Source: Eudorina sp. 2006-703-Eu-15 (taxonomy: Eukaryota; Chlorophyta; Chlorophyceae; Chlamydomonadales; Volvocaceae). From it: a stretch of 64,000 nucleotides of DNA. Position 1 is the first letter of the stretch. The number at the start of each line of letters is the position of its first letter. Positions 23,301 through 37,000 of the stretch are shown piece after piece. The notes beneath the pieces were generated by a model. It ran no database searches, was not told the origin of the DNA, and saw only the letters and a list, made by a program, of their open reading frames with translations. The position numbers and the translations under genes were made by a program. Location of the stretch: NCBI GenBank assembly GCA_003117195.1, contig BDSI01000221.1:33501-97500 (forward strand), read 5' to 3'.

Positions 23301-25119
23301 GGATATTGGAACTGAAGCAGTAAACCTGACGCATTAGACCTGATACGGGACGTGTTGAGGACTCGCATGCAGGGTAACCACCCTCTTGCCGATACCCCTT
23401 CCCTCCGCGCCGCATCGATTCACTGGCCTGATCATACCAAACACGGCCGCTATCTTACACAGCGGCGTGTCCAATCCGACAATCCGTGTGCAATACCCGG
23501 CAACTATGCACCACAATAGGAAAACCCCCCCCCGTCCTGTCTACCAATGTCCTGTACCCCCTTCCCTGAACCCCCTGCAACCCACGAGCCCCAAAACACG
23601 ACGATCAAAGGATTCTACCCATCCCAGCTGGTCTCCCCGCGACGGCCTCATCCAGATCACCTCCCCGCCTCCCTCCCCCCAACCATATGTCTTACCAATT
23701 TCCTGTACCTCCCCCTACCCGGGCACCCACCGGGCCACCCACACTTGGTCCGCCCGCACAAGTGGACCAAGGGGGCACGGCCCCCTCACCCGCCACCACC
23801 TACTCCCCACCCACCACCCACCACCCACCACCTACCCAGGAATTTAATCTCTTCAGTGGGACCCTCTTCCGCCGCGTCCTCCTCGCTCAGCGCCGACAGC
23901 TCCGCCCCGGCTGCGATGTCCCGGTACATCACCGGCCGCGAGAACGAGCCGTCAAAGGCCATCAGGAGGGTCGATTTGCGACCCTGGGCTCTGAAGAACA
24001 AGGTGCCGTACGGAATGCCGATTGTGAGCAGCGGCGACATGCTGCCGCTGCCGCCAGCGGCGGCGGCGGCGCCAGTGGCGGTGTTGCCGTTGCCGTTGGC
24101 GGCAGCGGTGCTGGCGCTTGCTGGCGGCGGCGATGCGTCCCCAGAGGGTTCCGTCTGGGGGATCGGTGAATTGCGAGGGTACGGCGCGGTACGGCATGGC
24201 GTGTCTGCCTCAGCTGGAAGCACCCACATACGCTTTCACCGCAAAGCCCCGGAACATCCTAGGAACATCATCACCAACAGCCAGCCGTCATTACAGCCCC
24301 CAAACGGTATCACATGGACAGAGCGCGCGGCACGATTTGAATCGTGCACAGCAAAATCTGCAGCGCGATTGGGAAATCCCCCAACCGGTTCCTTTATTGG
24401 GGGCGAATCCCCCAACCGGTCCAACTGGGCCCGACTGGCAACCCCTTACGTCCGACTCCGTCCCGTCCCACCTTGGCTCTCTTCGCCGGCAGCGTCGTCT
24501 CCGCGTCCATATCCCAACCGGCGGGCGGCCGCCGCTGCCGCTGCTTGCGCTGCAGCGACAATGGCAGCTCCTCGCCTTCCACGGCGGCAGGCGCGCTGCC
24601 GCGGCGGCCCTTGCCAGCGGGCGCCGCCGCAGTGGCTGCTGCTGCTGCCGCTGCTGCTGGTGGCGCCAGCGGTGGCTTCTCCGCCGCAGCGGTGGTGGGC
24701 TTCTGAGTCACTGGCGGCTGTCCCCCAACGGGCGGCTTTTCTGCAGCAGATGGCGGCTTTCCGGTAACCGGTGGCTTCTCGGCTGCTTTTGGCTTTTCCG
24801 TGGCTGGGGGTAGCTGCTCTGCCGGCGGCGGGTCGGCGTCCGACTCGGGGGCGGGGCTGGAGCTGGGACTGGGACTCGGGGAGGCCGATTCGATGGCGGA
24901 AGCGCCGCCATCCGAAGCAGCGCATTTCATGTTCTTCCCTGCGGGCTCGGAAGCTGGCTGGGAGGCGTCACCGCTGGCCTCCGGTGCGTCTTCGCCGTCG
25001 GTGGAAGGCGACTCGGGGTTGCTCGCGGGATCGGTGGCCAGCTTCGAGTCGGCCGCGGCGGTTGCTGTTGCGGCGGGCTTTGGCGCCGCCGCGGCGCCGT
25101 CAACCTCCATGGAATCCAT
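20375..25119 (-). CDS. Ala/Pro-rich protein with compact, possibly SAND-like core
   Basis: Five exons join in frame to 981 aa: 24472-25119, 23836-24154, 23016-23197, 22525-22666, 20375-22029. Residues 1-216 are low-complexity Ala/Pro/Glu with Lys-Pro repeats and basic clusters (KRAK) that could be nuclear signals. Residues about 250-440 are ordered: IPYGTLFFRAQGRKSTLLMA, then TEVKAHFRTVLD, YVIITCDKSRGWMSYE, CPKVVYEGENGALVPTTPAQ and KKWRHSFKAVG. The last segment, an acidic/Pro stretch ending in a KKWR basic block, recalls the end of a SAND or VARL DNA-binding fold, but this is my weak impression. Residues 440-981 are Ala-rich with a charged Arg/Glu repeat and an acidic, Lys-rich tail. A nuclear regulatory role is inferred only. 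It is divergent from the TPP2 gene, 1.2 kb away. Confidence 0.8.
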
Positions 25120-26345
25120 GATTTTAGGAATGGTGAAAAGTTGTCGTGGAAGCGCGGCGGCCACGCCCTGCGCTGCTGCCGCCCAGACGAGGCCTTTCTG
25201 TTGCTGTCGGCTTCGTTCTGCCCGCTAGAGCAAGGGATTTTGCGAACAGACGTCGACGGCTTTCAAAAGTATGTTAGATGTGAAAGATTTAATGTTCAGC
25301 CACAGGCGTCGCCGTCGCCGTTGCTAGCGCGGACGGAAAGGGCGCGTGATGGCCAGAGCGGAAGCGGAAAGCAGCTCCGGCAGCTCAGCCCTGGCGACGC
25401 CTTGACGTCCAGGACGTGGCAGGGCACAACGCTAGCCTCCGAAGCCGTCAGCCGGCACGGTTGTGAGAACTGAACTACCGCCCTTTCTGAACGGGATGTG
25501 AGCCTTGCACAAGAACGATGTCACGTAAACAAAGCACGTTAGAACAAAGCTTGCGAATACAAGAAATAGCTTCCTCAACCGGCAGTTTTCCTAGTATCGG
25601 ATTGGCGGAAACCTTCATGGGCCAGCGGCGCCGCTGAGGCGCCAGAGCGTACGACCGGCGCCGTTCGCCGCGCAAGGATTATGCGACAAGAATACCGCAT
25701 CTTTGCAGAACGAACGTCAACGTCTTATTCGGCCTCGGTAACGCAGGCATGCGATAGTCGCCAAGTCAGTTGCCGCCTCGAGTGTATTTGCGTTTCGGGG
25801 GCCCGGGCAGGTGCTTGCCTCCCGTTCCATTGAAACGTTCAAAGATATAGTGTGCAAACTTTTAGGATTGCCGGCGCCAGGTTGCGTGCCGCCCAAGCAG
25901 GATGCCCTTAAACCCTGGCGTTGCCAGTTTCGCAAATGCCTGGCGCATGCGTGTAGAGATGCGACTTTCAAGCCATTGCCCAATAATAATGATGCCGCCA
26001 AACAAATACTCAGGCCCGAGGGCCAGCCCTCAAGGCTAAGTTCCTTATTCTTTGACATAATTGGCTGGGAATAACATGGATTATATCATGCTTTCCTATT
26101 CCTAATGTAGCCATTGTTACGGTGTTTCCGCTAGTGACTTCCGGAGAAATGTGCAAATGTCGTCATTAGATCACATCGTGGGCCATACTGCACGACATCA
26201 AGACTACTTCAGGCTAGAAGTTTAATAACTATTTCGACGTAAAACCCTTCAGCTGTGATCTTGGAGTGTTGCCAAGCGAACCGCGCATCAGTGTATTGGT
26301 ATTACGGTGGACGACCGGCCCTGCCGCAGGCATTAGGCCAATATT
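25120..26345. promoter_or_regulatory. Shared upstream region of two divergent genes
   Basis: This lies between the start of the 981-aa gene (minus) and the TPP2 start (plus), so it should hold both promoters and 5' UTRs. I see no clear TATA box. A plus-strand open frame at 25811-26074 has no recognisable domain. An untranslated or short coding first exon of TPP2 here cannot be excluded. Confidence 0.45.
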
Positions 26346-29300
26346 ATGCAGTGTCTCCGTATCGGCGTAAACCCAATCCGTATCTGGGTGAAACGCGCGC
26401 GCGTGGCGATCCCTTTCGTTGCTCAACCGCACATTCGTGTCGGTTCCCAAGGCCGCCCTTTGTCGGTCGGCCTGTCCGCAACTACCCGCACGAAAGGCGT
26501 CACCGGCGCAGAGGAGCGTCCGGACGATTTCACCATGCTGGATGACGATGTTGCTGCGCTGTTCAGCAACGCCATGCCGAAGGTGGAGATTGGCGCGCTA
26601 AAGTTCCTGCAGGTAAACGTGCTGCCCCACCCACAGGCTGTATATTTCGCAGACGGACGGGTCCTTGTGAACTGTGCTATCGCGATGCGCAAAGCACTGG
26701 GGGCACCAGCGCACACCGCCGGTTGGCCGGGTCAAGTCGTGCACAGACGTACCCACCCCGGCTTTTCGCCGTCGGACTTTGATCTGGCAGGCACCGCGGC
26801 TCGTATCACCCATCAATTCCTTACGTCCACTGCCCACTTCCTGCCCCAGATGTACCCTGACTTCGACGGCCGCGGCGTCAAGATCTGTATCTTCGACACA
26901 GGAGTCGACCCTGGTGGGGGGATTGGGGGCATCACCTGGCGAACAGGGTGGTACTTGCGGGGGGGGGCACCGGGCTCCGAAACCCAGGCGCCCCCGGTGC
27001 AAAAACGGAGCAGCAGCAGGGATGCAAAGCCGGGCTGCCCCCGCGCGGTCAGGACCTCGCAGGCACATCCGCGGTTGGGGCGTTCACCTCAGGGCCACAC
27101 AGACCTCACACCAGGCGTGCATTCATCGGGCCTTCGAACGCGCAGCGGCACAGATCACCTTCCGATCCGAGAGACACGCGGACGGGCCTTACTCCGTGGC
27201 CACGGTGTCAAGAGACGAGCGCGATGCCGCAGCGCCCCGTCCTCCAGCGTCTTTTGACACCCGCTGCCGCGGCTTGCTGCTTACACGCCTTCCAAGTCTC
27301 CCTGCTCCTGAAAATCATTTGCTGCGAACCAAGCACCTCAGGTCATGGCGCCTGCCATGCCACCGTGTCGTGTTGTATCGTACACACCCGTCCCATAAAC
27401 GGACGGGCTCGCAGGAAGGGCACGGGTACAGCCAGTCGGGGGCTGTCGAAGCCCGCCCACTCCTGGGCAGTTTTCGTTTTGACCCTCCCTTCCGGATGCC
27501 CTTCACGGTCCGTTTGGGTCCCTCCCCGGCGCCCCGCAGGTGCTGCGGGGCTGCAGGTCACATCAGACGGCAAACCCAAAGTGGGTTGTGGGGGAATGGG
27601 TGGGTCGGACGTGGTTCGCGGCTCGGATGCACCGGCAGGGCGGCCGGTTGCAGTCTGCTGACCGGGTGTGACCCACCCGGGCGGAGACTGACGGAACCCG
27701 GAGGGCCCCGAGCCGATGCTGCTCGGGCTGGACGGGTTCAGGGGCGTTGGGGGCCGGCTGGGTTTTCCAATAGGTTGGTGACCGTTGGATGGGACCGTTG
27801 GGTGGAACCGCTGGATGGGGCGGCCCCCGGGAAGGAGGCTACCGATGATGCTGGCTTTGTCGAGCTTTGTCGGGAAAGGCCGTTTGCTGCAGCGATGGAT
27901 GGGGCGGTTTCGTCAGTGAGGTCCGGTGGGGGCTCGCCCACGCGCTCGCGTAAAACACCCTGCGCACGCGGTTATTATCCAACACGCACTCCCAGAACGT
28001 CCCCAAACGCTCCGGGAGGGGTCGGCGGGAGAGCAAGGTGGTTGCAGGGTCCGCACCTGAGGGGGTCCGGGCCACCACAGTTTTGGGTTCCCCGCAGATT
28101 TGAGCCGATGTTGGGTCGAAACAATCAGGTCATGGCCAGAACCCAGATCATGGACAGGACCAGAACCCAGATCATAGCCAGGGTGTCCCACATGATGGTC
28201 CAGAGTCCAGGTTTTCCCCCACGCGGCTCGGGTGCCTTGCCTCGGACGCGCGCAACAGCCCCTCAGTTTGGCTGTGCGAGAAAGAAATACATGAAAAACG
28301 TCGCAGACTCGTCGTGGTCGCCCCCACCCAGTCGCCTGTGAGAGCCACGCGCGCGCGGCCTCGCGCTCATGCTCCGCGTCCGTGTACCCAATGGATGTTC
28401 GAACGACCCGCCGCGCGGGTCTGTCTGTCTGTCTGTTTGTCTGTCTTGTCTTGTGGCCTGTGCGCAGATTGTGGACGTGGTGGACTGCACCGGCAGCGGC
28501 GACGTGGACACGTCCCGGGTGGAGAGGGTGGACGCGGAGGGGTACATCCAGGGCGCCAGCGGCCGGAGGCTGAAGCTCAACCCGGACTGGAGCAACCCCA
28601 CGGGTGCGGCCCGCGGGGCGGGGACTCAGGAGGGGGCGCCGGATGGGCCCGGCAATGGAGGGGGGACCGTGGAAGCTGACCGCTGCCGCGCGCCGCCGCC
28701 ACGACCGCTCAGGGGGCGTGGGCACAAGTGCTCACGGAGCTGCCGCCGTCGCCGCGGGGCCGCGCCGCGGCCCCGCCGTGGTTGTCCTGCCTTCCAGGGG
28801 AGTGGCGCGTGGGCTGCAAACATGTGTACAACCTCATCAGCCGCACGCTCGTCACGCGGCTGAAGGACGAGCGCAAGAAGAAGTGGGAGGAGTCGCAGCG
28901 GCGTGCTGTGGCGGAGGCGGTGGCTGCGCTGTCCAAGTGGGTTGGGGGTGAAATGGGAAATTCGTACATTTCCGTTGGGATAGGTAGGCATATTCAAACT
29001 GCGCTTAATGGGTGAGGGGGCGGTAGCGGCTGCGGGGTCGCGGACGAGGGGTATAGGAAATTGGTAGACATATTTGCGGACGACGGGGCACACGGCCTCC
29101 GAAGCCTGCGGGTTGCAAAGCTGTAGTGTGCGCGCGGGATCGCGGACCGACCCACGCGGGTCGCTGAAGGCGGGCCGCCCGGGGTTCACGGTGGTGAGGC
29201 GGCAGCTTGGGAGCGAGGGACACGCGCGGATCGATCTGTACGACGCACAGATTTCGCGGCGATGCGATGGCGGGCGGCCGCAGGTTCGACAAGGAGACGC

Positions 29301-32300
29301 CCGCCTCGAAGCTGAGCTCGGATGTCGCCAAGAAGGAGCGCGGCGAGCTGGAGGCCAGGGTTAACCTGCTCAAGGTGAGGGTGTGGGGGGATGGTGGCGG
29401 GAGCAAGGGGAGGAGCCAGGGGGGCGGTAAAATAAGGGCACGCTGCACGGGCCCCGGACAAGGATGAGGGAGGGAGGTGCCGTACCGTCGTTTACCCGTT
29501 GCTCTCTTGACGGCCAAGGGCTTTCGTGCCTTCGCGGACGCGACGCTGAGTGCGGGACTGGAAATTTGTCAGGGACGTGTGCTTGCGGGTTGTTCTGGTC
29601 TCATCGGCCGCATGCTGCATCTGGGTCGCTCAACTGGGCCGTCTCCCGCCGCGGTGGGTCCTGCAGGAGCTGGCCAAGCAGTACGAGGATCCGGGTGCGT
29701 GCGGGAGCTCCAGGAGGGACATGAGGGAGGACATAGAGGGAGGGAGGGCAGGAAAGGAGGAAGGGAGGGAGGGCAGGGAGGGAGGGGAGGAAAGGGTGGG
29801 CGGCGGTGGGGGTTAAATTGAAAAAAGAAATAAACCCGAAGAACGAACCCGGGCACACCCAACATAACTCAGTATACTTACGTCGTGCGGTACCTGCATA
29901 GCAATGGAAAGATATAGACCGCGCGCGGGCGCGTGGCGGCGCGGCCGCGCTGCCGCCCGTGCAGTAGCAAGCAAAAAGCGAACTCGACCCAACCCGGAAA
30001 GGACAGATACTATAAGGCGGTGGGGGCGATGCGGCCCATCCGCCACGCAGCGGTCTAAATCACCGCGTCCTCGGTGTGCCCGGGTTAGTTCAGGCACATG
30101 CGTTTCCGTTTCAAACCGCCCTCCGCCCACCCACGATACGCCTGCCAACATCCTCTCCCCTCCCCCCGCCACCCACTCGCAGGTCCGCTGCTGGACTGCG
30201 TGGTCTGGCACGACGGCTCCACGTGGCGAGCCGCCCTGGACACCTCCCAGCTGCACGAGCCGGGCAGCGGCCGGGGGGCGCTCGCGGACTTCAAGCCGCT
30301 CACCAACTACGCCCTGGAGCATCAGTACGGCACGTTCAGGTGGGGATGCGGTACACCCGTCCCTGGGCCCGCGGTCTCATAGGTGCTGGAGCTCCCACAG
30401 CCCAGCAGCTGGGCCCCCCCCTCGCCATGGCTTTCCAATCATACATGGCAACGGACGTCGACTCGGGCAGTGAGCGCAGCCAAGCATGCATTTTTCCAGC
30501 ACTGCAATATTCTCCGGACCATCAGCAGCAGCAAGGCCGGCCTGGCTCGGACTGAGTGGGGGTCGGGGCCGGGGGTCGGGGGTCGGACTTGGTCACTCAT
30601 CCGTCTCGGGGTTCCCCGTGCGGGGGGGGGGACCAACTGCGGGCCCTCTCTTTCGCACTCTCCCGCCACCCCATCCTAAGATCCTTCCTACGCTGTTTGT
30701 CTGTTTGTCTTCTCGCGCGCGCCATTCATACGGACATCGGAGTTCAGCGCATCGGCAACCACCGCGGGCTGCGCCGCACCCTTCCCCCCCCCAACGCGCG
30801 GCCCCCCGCTTCTGACCGCAGTGAGCTGGACAGCTGCAACTTCGTGCTCAACATCCTGGAGGAGGGCCGCACGCTGTCAATCGTGGTGGATTGCGGGGCG
30901 CACGGCACCCACGTGGCGGGCATCACCGCCGCCTACTTCCCGGAGGACCCGGGCAGCAACGGCATCGCGCCGGGTGAGTTGGGGCGGGGCGGGGATGGGC
31001 AATGAGACGGGGTCGGGTTGGTCGGGTCGGTTGGGTCAGGTGTCCCGCCCTGGAGTCCTTCTGGGCTTGATCTCTAATATGATTTTTACGTGAAATTCAC
31101 ATTTGTCTGATGAGTTTCACATTTGTCTTGTATGGTATCGTTACATATCTCGGGGCCGGGTCGGACGCTGACCGGGGCAGCTACCCTTGCCAATCGGGGA
31201 GACCACCGAAGCACTCCTCAATTGAGGTGGGGTGTACCACTTGATCCTTCAACCTACTCAACTTCCACGATGTCTGCGAGGGTTCCACGCACGCCACCAG
31301 CGCCTGATAACATCCATCTGCCTCGATCCACGACAGCTCGTCAATTCCAGCGAACTTCGTCTGCAACGGTTAGCTTAGGGAATAAGACGTCAGTTCTGGG
31401 GGCAGTAAGCTGAAGCTCTCCTGGAAACCAACCCTCTGCCAGCAGAAACAAATAAGCAAAAAACAAAGTTCCCTGACCCTGGATAGAATGTTATGCATCA
31501 CCGCGCAAGAATGCGCGGGCATGACCGAGGGCGTGCAAGTGCAGCCGCTGGTTCAGGCAGCTACAGCCTGTCTACAACGAAACCAACCCTCATTTGTGCA
31601 GCGAGAACCAGAAGCAAGGGCCTAACTAATCTCTCCCCTCGCTTTCTTCGGGCGACTATCTGATCGGGCGACTGATCAACCATCAAACTCATCGAATGGA
31701 GACCGCCCACCCTCTCAACTTCCCACAAACACGTTGGGGCTCACAGGGAGGTTTTTAAAATCAACCTTTGGGGCGCCAAAAAGGTAAAATTGACCCCGGT
31801 GGGGATTGAACCCACAACCTTCGGATTTGGAATCCGACGCGCCACCATTACGCCACGGAGCCGCGGATGTACATATTTGGTTTGCTCGAGATAAGGTGGT
31901 GCGGCCCTCGCAAGTCTGCGCCCCTTCTCCCCCTCTTATCGCCTTCCCCACCGCACCTCCCTCCCGTGCGCTTCCGATTCCTCGCATCACATGTCGGCTG
32001 CCTTTACTGCTGCTCATACGGCTGTTGTTGCTGCTGCTGCTGCTGCTATGCCGCTTGTGTGTGCGCGTACGGCACGTACGGCACATGTCGTACCCAGGTG
32101 CCCAGATCATCAGCTGCAAGATCGGCGACACGCGGCTGGGCTCCATGGAGACGGGGACTGGCGTGATGCGCGGACTCATCGCCGCCCGGCAGCATGGTGA
32201 GAGGAGGAAATGGGGGGGAGACCGTTGGTAGGGCCGTAGAAAGCCGTAGAGGAACCGACGTAGCCGGGGCCGAGGCCAGGACCACGGCCAGGGCAAGCGC

Positions 32301-34016
32301 GAGGGCGAGGACGCTCGGAAAGATCCGCAACACAAAAAGGGGTTTACGGGGGGCCAATGGGTGCCCCGGTTGGAAGTATGCCCCGACTCCTGCCGCCCCT
32401 TCCCGGCCCCCGGCCCCCCAGGAGCTCACTTGATCAACATGAGCTACGGCGAGCCCACCACCACCCCCAACATTGGCAGGTGCGGTACGGTGCGGTGCGG
32501 TCCTGTGTGTGCAGGGCCTAGCCCACATGCTTTCTTGAGCTGCCCTGGGGGAGGGATGCGGGGTTTGTGCCGGGACCGCGCACCTGCAGGAGGCGACTGT
32601 CCTGCCTTCTCGGCGAACAGCTCCCTCGCACGCAAACACACTCCCGGCCGGGTTGCATTTCTAAACACTCCCGGCCAGCCTGGCCACCCTCTCCAAGCCC
32701 CAGCGGCCTGGCACGTCGTCACGCCCCCGCCTCAAGCCTCACCTCCCTATGACCCAACCTCAACGCCCGCGGCCTGCCCTTTATCCCCGCCCCTCCCCAC
32801 CCCGCGCCCCACAGGCTGATCAGCCAGGCCACGGAGCTCGTCCGCAACCACTCGGTCATCTTCGTGGCCTCAGCGGGCAATGCGGGCCCGGCGCTAAGCA
32901 CCGTGGGCGCTCCAGGTGGGGTGGCGGTGCAGCGGTTGTTCCGGGCAACTCCTGGTCAGCACTCGTCTGTGTCTGACTTACTGTCTGTCTGTGAAAGTCC
33001 AGGGTTGGCAAGGTGCTGAGCGCTTATCGAGCTATCGTGCATTGAGGAGCTGACGCTGTTGGTGCCTCCGCCTGCTTTTCGCACAGACCGTCCGACCGCT
33101 TTGCAAACGTCCACCCGTTCTCTGCAATGCACACCGCACAAGCGCACTGACCTGGAGCTGGGCGGCTTCCGCTACCTCAGTTCGAACAATTGTCTACGAC
33201 TGTTTGTATACCCTGCCTGCCTCCCTCCCTCCCTCCCTCAGTTTGAGATGTTGACCAATTTCCTATATCCCTCCGTGTCTCTTCCCGCGCGGCCACCCCC
33301 CGGCGGGCAGTTTGAAATGTCTACCAATTTCCTACACGCTATGCCCCACCCCCCTTTTCTTCCCGCAGGCGGCACCACCTCGGCGCTGTTCGGGGTGGGC
33401 GCCTTCGTGTCTCCGGAGCTCGCCACCGCGGGGCACAGCGTGCTGGAGGCGCCGCCGCAGGGGCTGCAGTACAACTGGAGCTCACGGGGGCCCACCGCCG
33501 ACGGCCACGTGGGGGTGGCCTTCTCTGCGCCCGGCGGCGCCATCGCGCCCGTGCCGCAGTGGACACAGCAGGTGGGGGCGGGGGCGGCGGGGGCGGGTTA
33601 CTGGCGGGTTGTGGGCTGGGAATGCGCCCCGTGAACCAGTGGAAAAGGGGTACGGGGTATACGGGGGATGGGAATCTGTGTTTTGGGTGGATGGAGGGGG
33701 TGCTGAGGACGGGGGAGACGACGCAACGGAGGCCGGCAGGTGCGCGCGGGCAGCCTACCTGCCCAGGGTGGTGCTTAGCGACATAGCGAGGAAGCCCGGG
33801 CGACGGCTGTCCAACGCGGCGCCGCTCCCATCGAACCTCGTTACCCGCATCGCCCGTCCTCGCCCGTCCGAGCGTCCGCGCCATCCCTCCGTCCCTGCTG
33901 CTCCCCCCTTTTTATCAATTAAGACAGCGAAATCGCGAAACAATGCTGCTCCCCCCACCTGCCAAATATGTCTACCAATATCCTATACTCCCCTTCTCCC
34001 CCCCCCCCCCACACAC

Positions 34017-34066
<50 letters not shown>

Positions 34067-37000
34067 GCCCGCGGTCCGCAGCGGCGCCAGCTCATGAACG
34101 GCACCTCCATGTCCTCCCCCAACGCCTGCGGGGGCATCGCGCTGCTGCTGTCGGGGCTGCTAGCGCGCGGCGTGCCCATCGCGCCGCACCGGGTGCGCCG
34201 CGCGCTGGAGAACACGGCGACGCCGCTGGGCGGCAGCGCGCCCGACGCCGTACTTACGTACGGCAGGGGCCTCATCCAGGTACGGCGTCCAGGTGGTGGT
34301 GGCTGCGTGGCTCGGTCGGTCGGTCGGTCGGTGGGTCCGATCGGAGGCCGTGGGTTGGTTGCGCGCGCCAGCGCGCCGCCAGCACGCAGTCGCCCCTCCC
34401 CCTCGCGGTCCTAGGGTCACTCAGCGAGCACCGTGGGTGGAGGGTGTGAGGGCGACGATGGCTGCTCGATGCCGATGCATCGTGGTGGCCGCTGCCAGCT
34501 GGCCTCCGCCCCCACCGCCGCCTGTTGTGGGTCGGGTTCCGCGAGCGCATGCATGACGTGCGCGAAGACGCTCATTGAGGCTCGACTGCTTGATTGGGTC
34601 ATTGGGTCCGGATGGCTGCGCAGGTGGTGGAGGCCTGGGACTACCTGATACGGGACATGAACCCGGCGGCGGCGGCGGCAGCGGAGGCGGCGACGTCGAC
34701 CGGGTCGGAGGCCCGCGGGCCCTGTACGACGCCGTGCACCGCGGCGGGCGCCGGCACCGCGTGCGGCGGGCCGTGGTACGAGGTCGAGGCGGCCTGCCTG
34801 GAGGGTCGCGGACCCAAGGGTCGCGGGATCTACATGCGGGAGCCCCACGAGAGCACCAAGGCGCAGAGCTACCGAATCACGGTGACGCCCAAGCTGCGGG
34901 AGGTGCGAGGCGCGGCGCGTGACGTGACGGCCCAGCAGGCCCAACGAATCATTGAGGGCGGGCGGGTGCGGCGGGCGGGTGCGGCGGAGCGGTAGGCGGA
35001 GCGGTGCGTTGATTGGCCTTGGTCAACGGACGGGAGTGCGCGGGGGCGGGGCGGGGGCGGGGGCGGGGGCGGGGGCGGGCGGCATCGGTGGGCGTGCAGG
35101 GGTCGCGGCCTCGCCCGATCCAACCGCGCGCGCCGAACCCCCCCCTCCCCCCCATACGCGTTTTTTCCCATAGAGACCACAAGGAGGCAGCCTGTACCCC
35201 CCGCCCCATGGGTGCCGCCGACAGCTCCCCGCGTCACCACACCATGCGCGGTCCCTGAATGTGCGTACGTCATAGTCGTGACCTGCTCCCCGGCCTGCAT
35301 GCACCTGCCTGCCACTGGGTGACCCACGGGTCTGCAGGGCGCCACCAACGCCTGTCGGCTGCACGTGGAGGACCGTCTGGCGCTGGAGGCCACCGTCCCG
35401 TGGGTCAACTGCCCCTCGGCTCTCATGGTGCACTCGGCCGGCCGCTCCTTTGAGGTGCGAACCCGCCTGCTGATATCCGCATATCCGCACCCGCATTCCC
35501 ATACCCACATACATATCCACACCCATAGGAGGCGCCTGGGCCCGAGCTATCTGGGCCCGTTGGAACACCACACGGTCGGGACTCGGGTCCACCTTGTAGC
35601 GATTACTACTACCCATATCTCTACACCCATATCTCCACACTGAAATATCCCGGAGGAGGACATTCGTGCCGTGCCGTGCCGTGCCGTGCCGTGCTGTGCC
35701 GTGCCGTGCCGTGCCGTGCCGTGCCGTGCCGTGCCGGAGGATTCCTACTGAAGCCATCTGACGTGGTAGGCAGATGAATGAGCGGCCATCACCCCAAGGT
35801 GGTTCAGTGGGGTCAAAGAGAAAGAGAAACACTGCCCAGGCACACCCAGCCCGGCCCGATGGAGTGCCCGGTGGCAGCGGCCTCCCGCCTTATTGTCCCC
35901 AGAAGGGAGTCCCGGCAGGCCGCAAATGAATATGTCCCACCCATCATTCCCTACTACCTCTCCACCATCGCCCCCCCGGCCCGGCCCCAGGTGCTGGTTG
36001 ACCCCACCTCGCTGCCGCCCGGCCTCCACTACGGCGAGGTCCTGGCGCTGGAGGTGGACGCCCGGGACAAGGGACCGCTGTTCCGGGTGCCGGTCACCGT
36101 CATCAAGCCGCTGCAGGTCGGTGGACAGGAGGGGGGGCTGGACCCGCCCCGCGGAAAAAGAGGGGCAGGAGTCTCAGCCGGGGAGGTCCAGTAAGTTTGC
36201 TTTCCAAGTCGACCCGTCCCCACCGTCCCCACCGTCCCCCCCCGTCCCCCCCGTCCCCCCCGTCCCTTCTCGAATGTCCACCAACTAACTTCCTACGCCT
36301 CCCTTCCCGCGCAATCCGCTCCCGAATGCGCCCCGCCCGCCCCTTCCTTCCTTCCTTCCTTATCTGAACCCTGCGACCTTCCCCTCGATTCTGAGTACAT
36401 TTGGGGTGTACCCTGGTTTCTTCCTGATTGGTCTTGGATTGGTTTTCTTTTCTTTTTAACACCCCCCCCAACCTGGGCACTGGCAGGTCCCGCTAGCGGT
36501 GACGTCCTCAGCCAGCGGCGGGGCGCCGCCCGCCGCGGCCGCCCACTTGCAGCCGGCCGCAGCCAGCGGCGGCGGTGAGGCGGCGGACGCGACCATCTCA
36601 GCCGTGAACGGCCATGCACTCGCAGCCAACGGTGGCAGCGCAAACGGTCACGGCAACGGTAACGGTCACGGCAACGGTACCAGCGTGGCGACCGTGTCGC
36701 TGGGGCCGCTGAGCTTCACCCCCGGAGCGGAGTTCAGGTGCGATGGCGGGGTGGGGTGGGGGGGGGGGGTATAGAGGGGCGGCCCTGCCCCGCGGGCGCC
36801 CAAAACGTTTCGCGTTTATGGGAACCCCTGGGAGGACGCACCCGGGCGCCCATGATCGCTTAGGAAGAGGAATCAATACCAGTAGCGCAAGTTATCGAGA
36901 TGTTTATCAAGATTTTGATGAGCGCGAGCTTACCGCTCGCAGCGGTAAGCTGAAGTAGAGTTTTGTCCCAAGGCCCCCGGCACTGCTGGTACGGTTAGTG

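Noticed and set aside
26674..28341. Plus-strand 555-aa open frame
   Set aside because: It runs through TPP2 introns 1-3 in a frame different from the exons and ignores the splice signals that give the TPP II protein.
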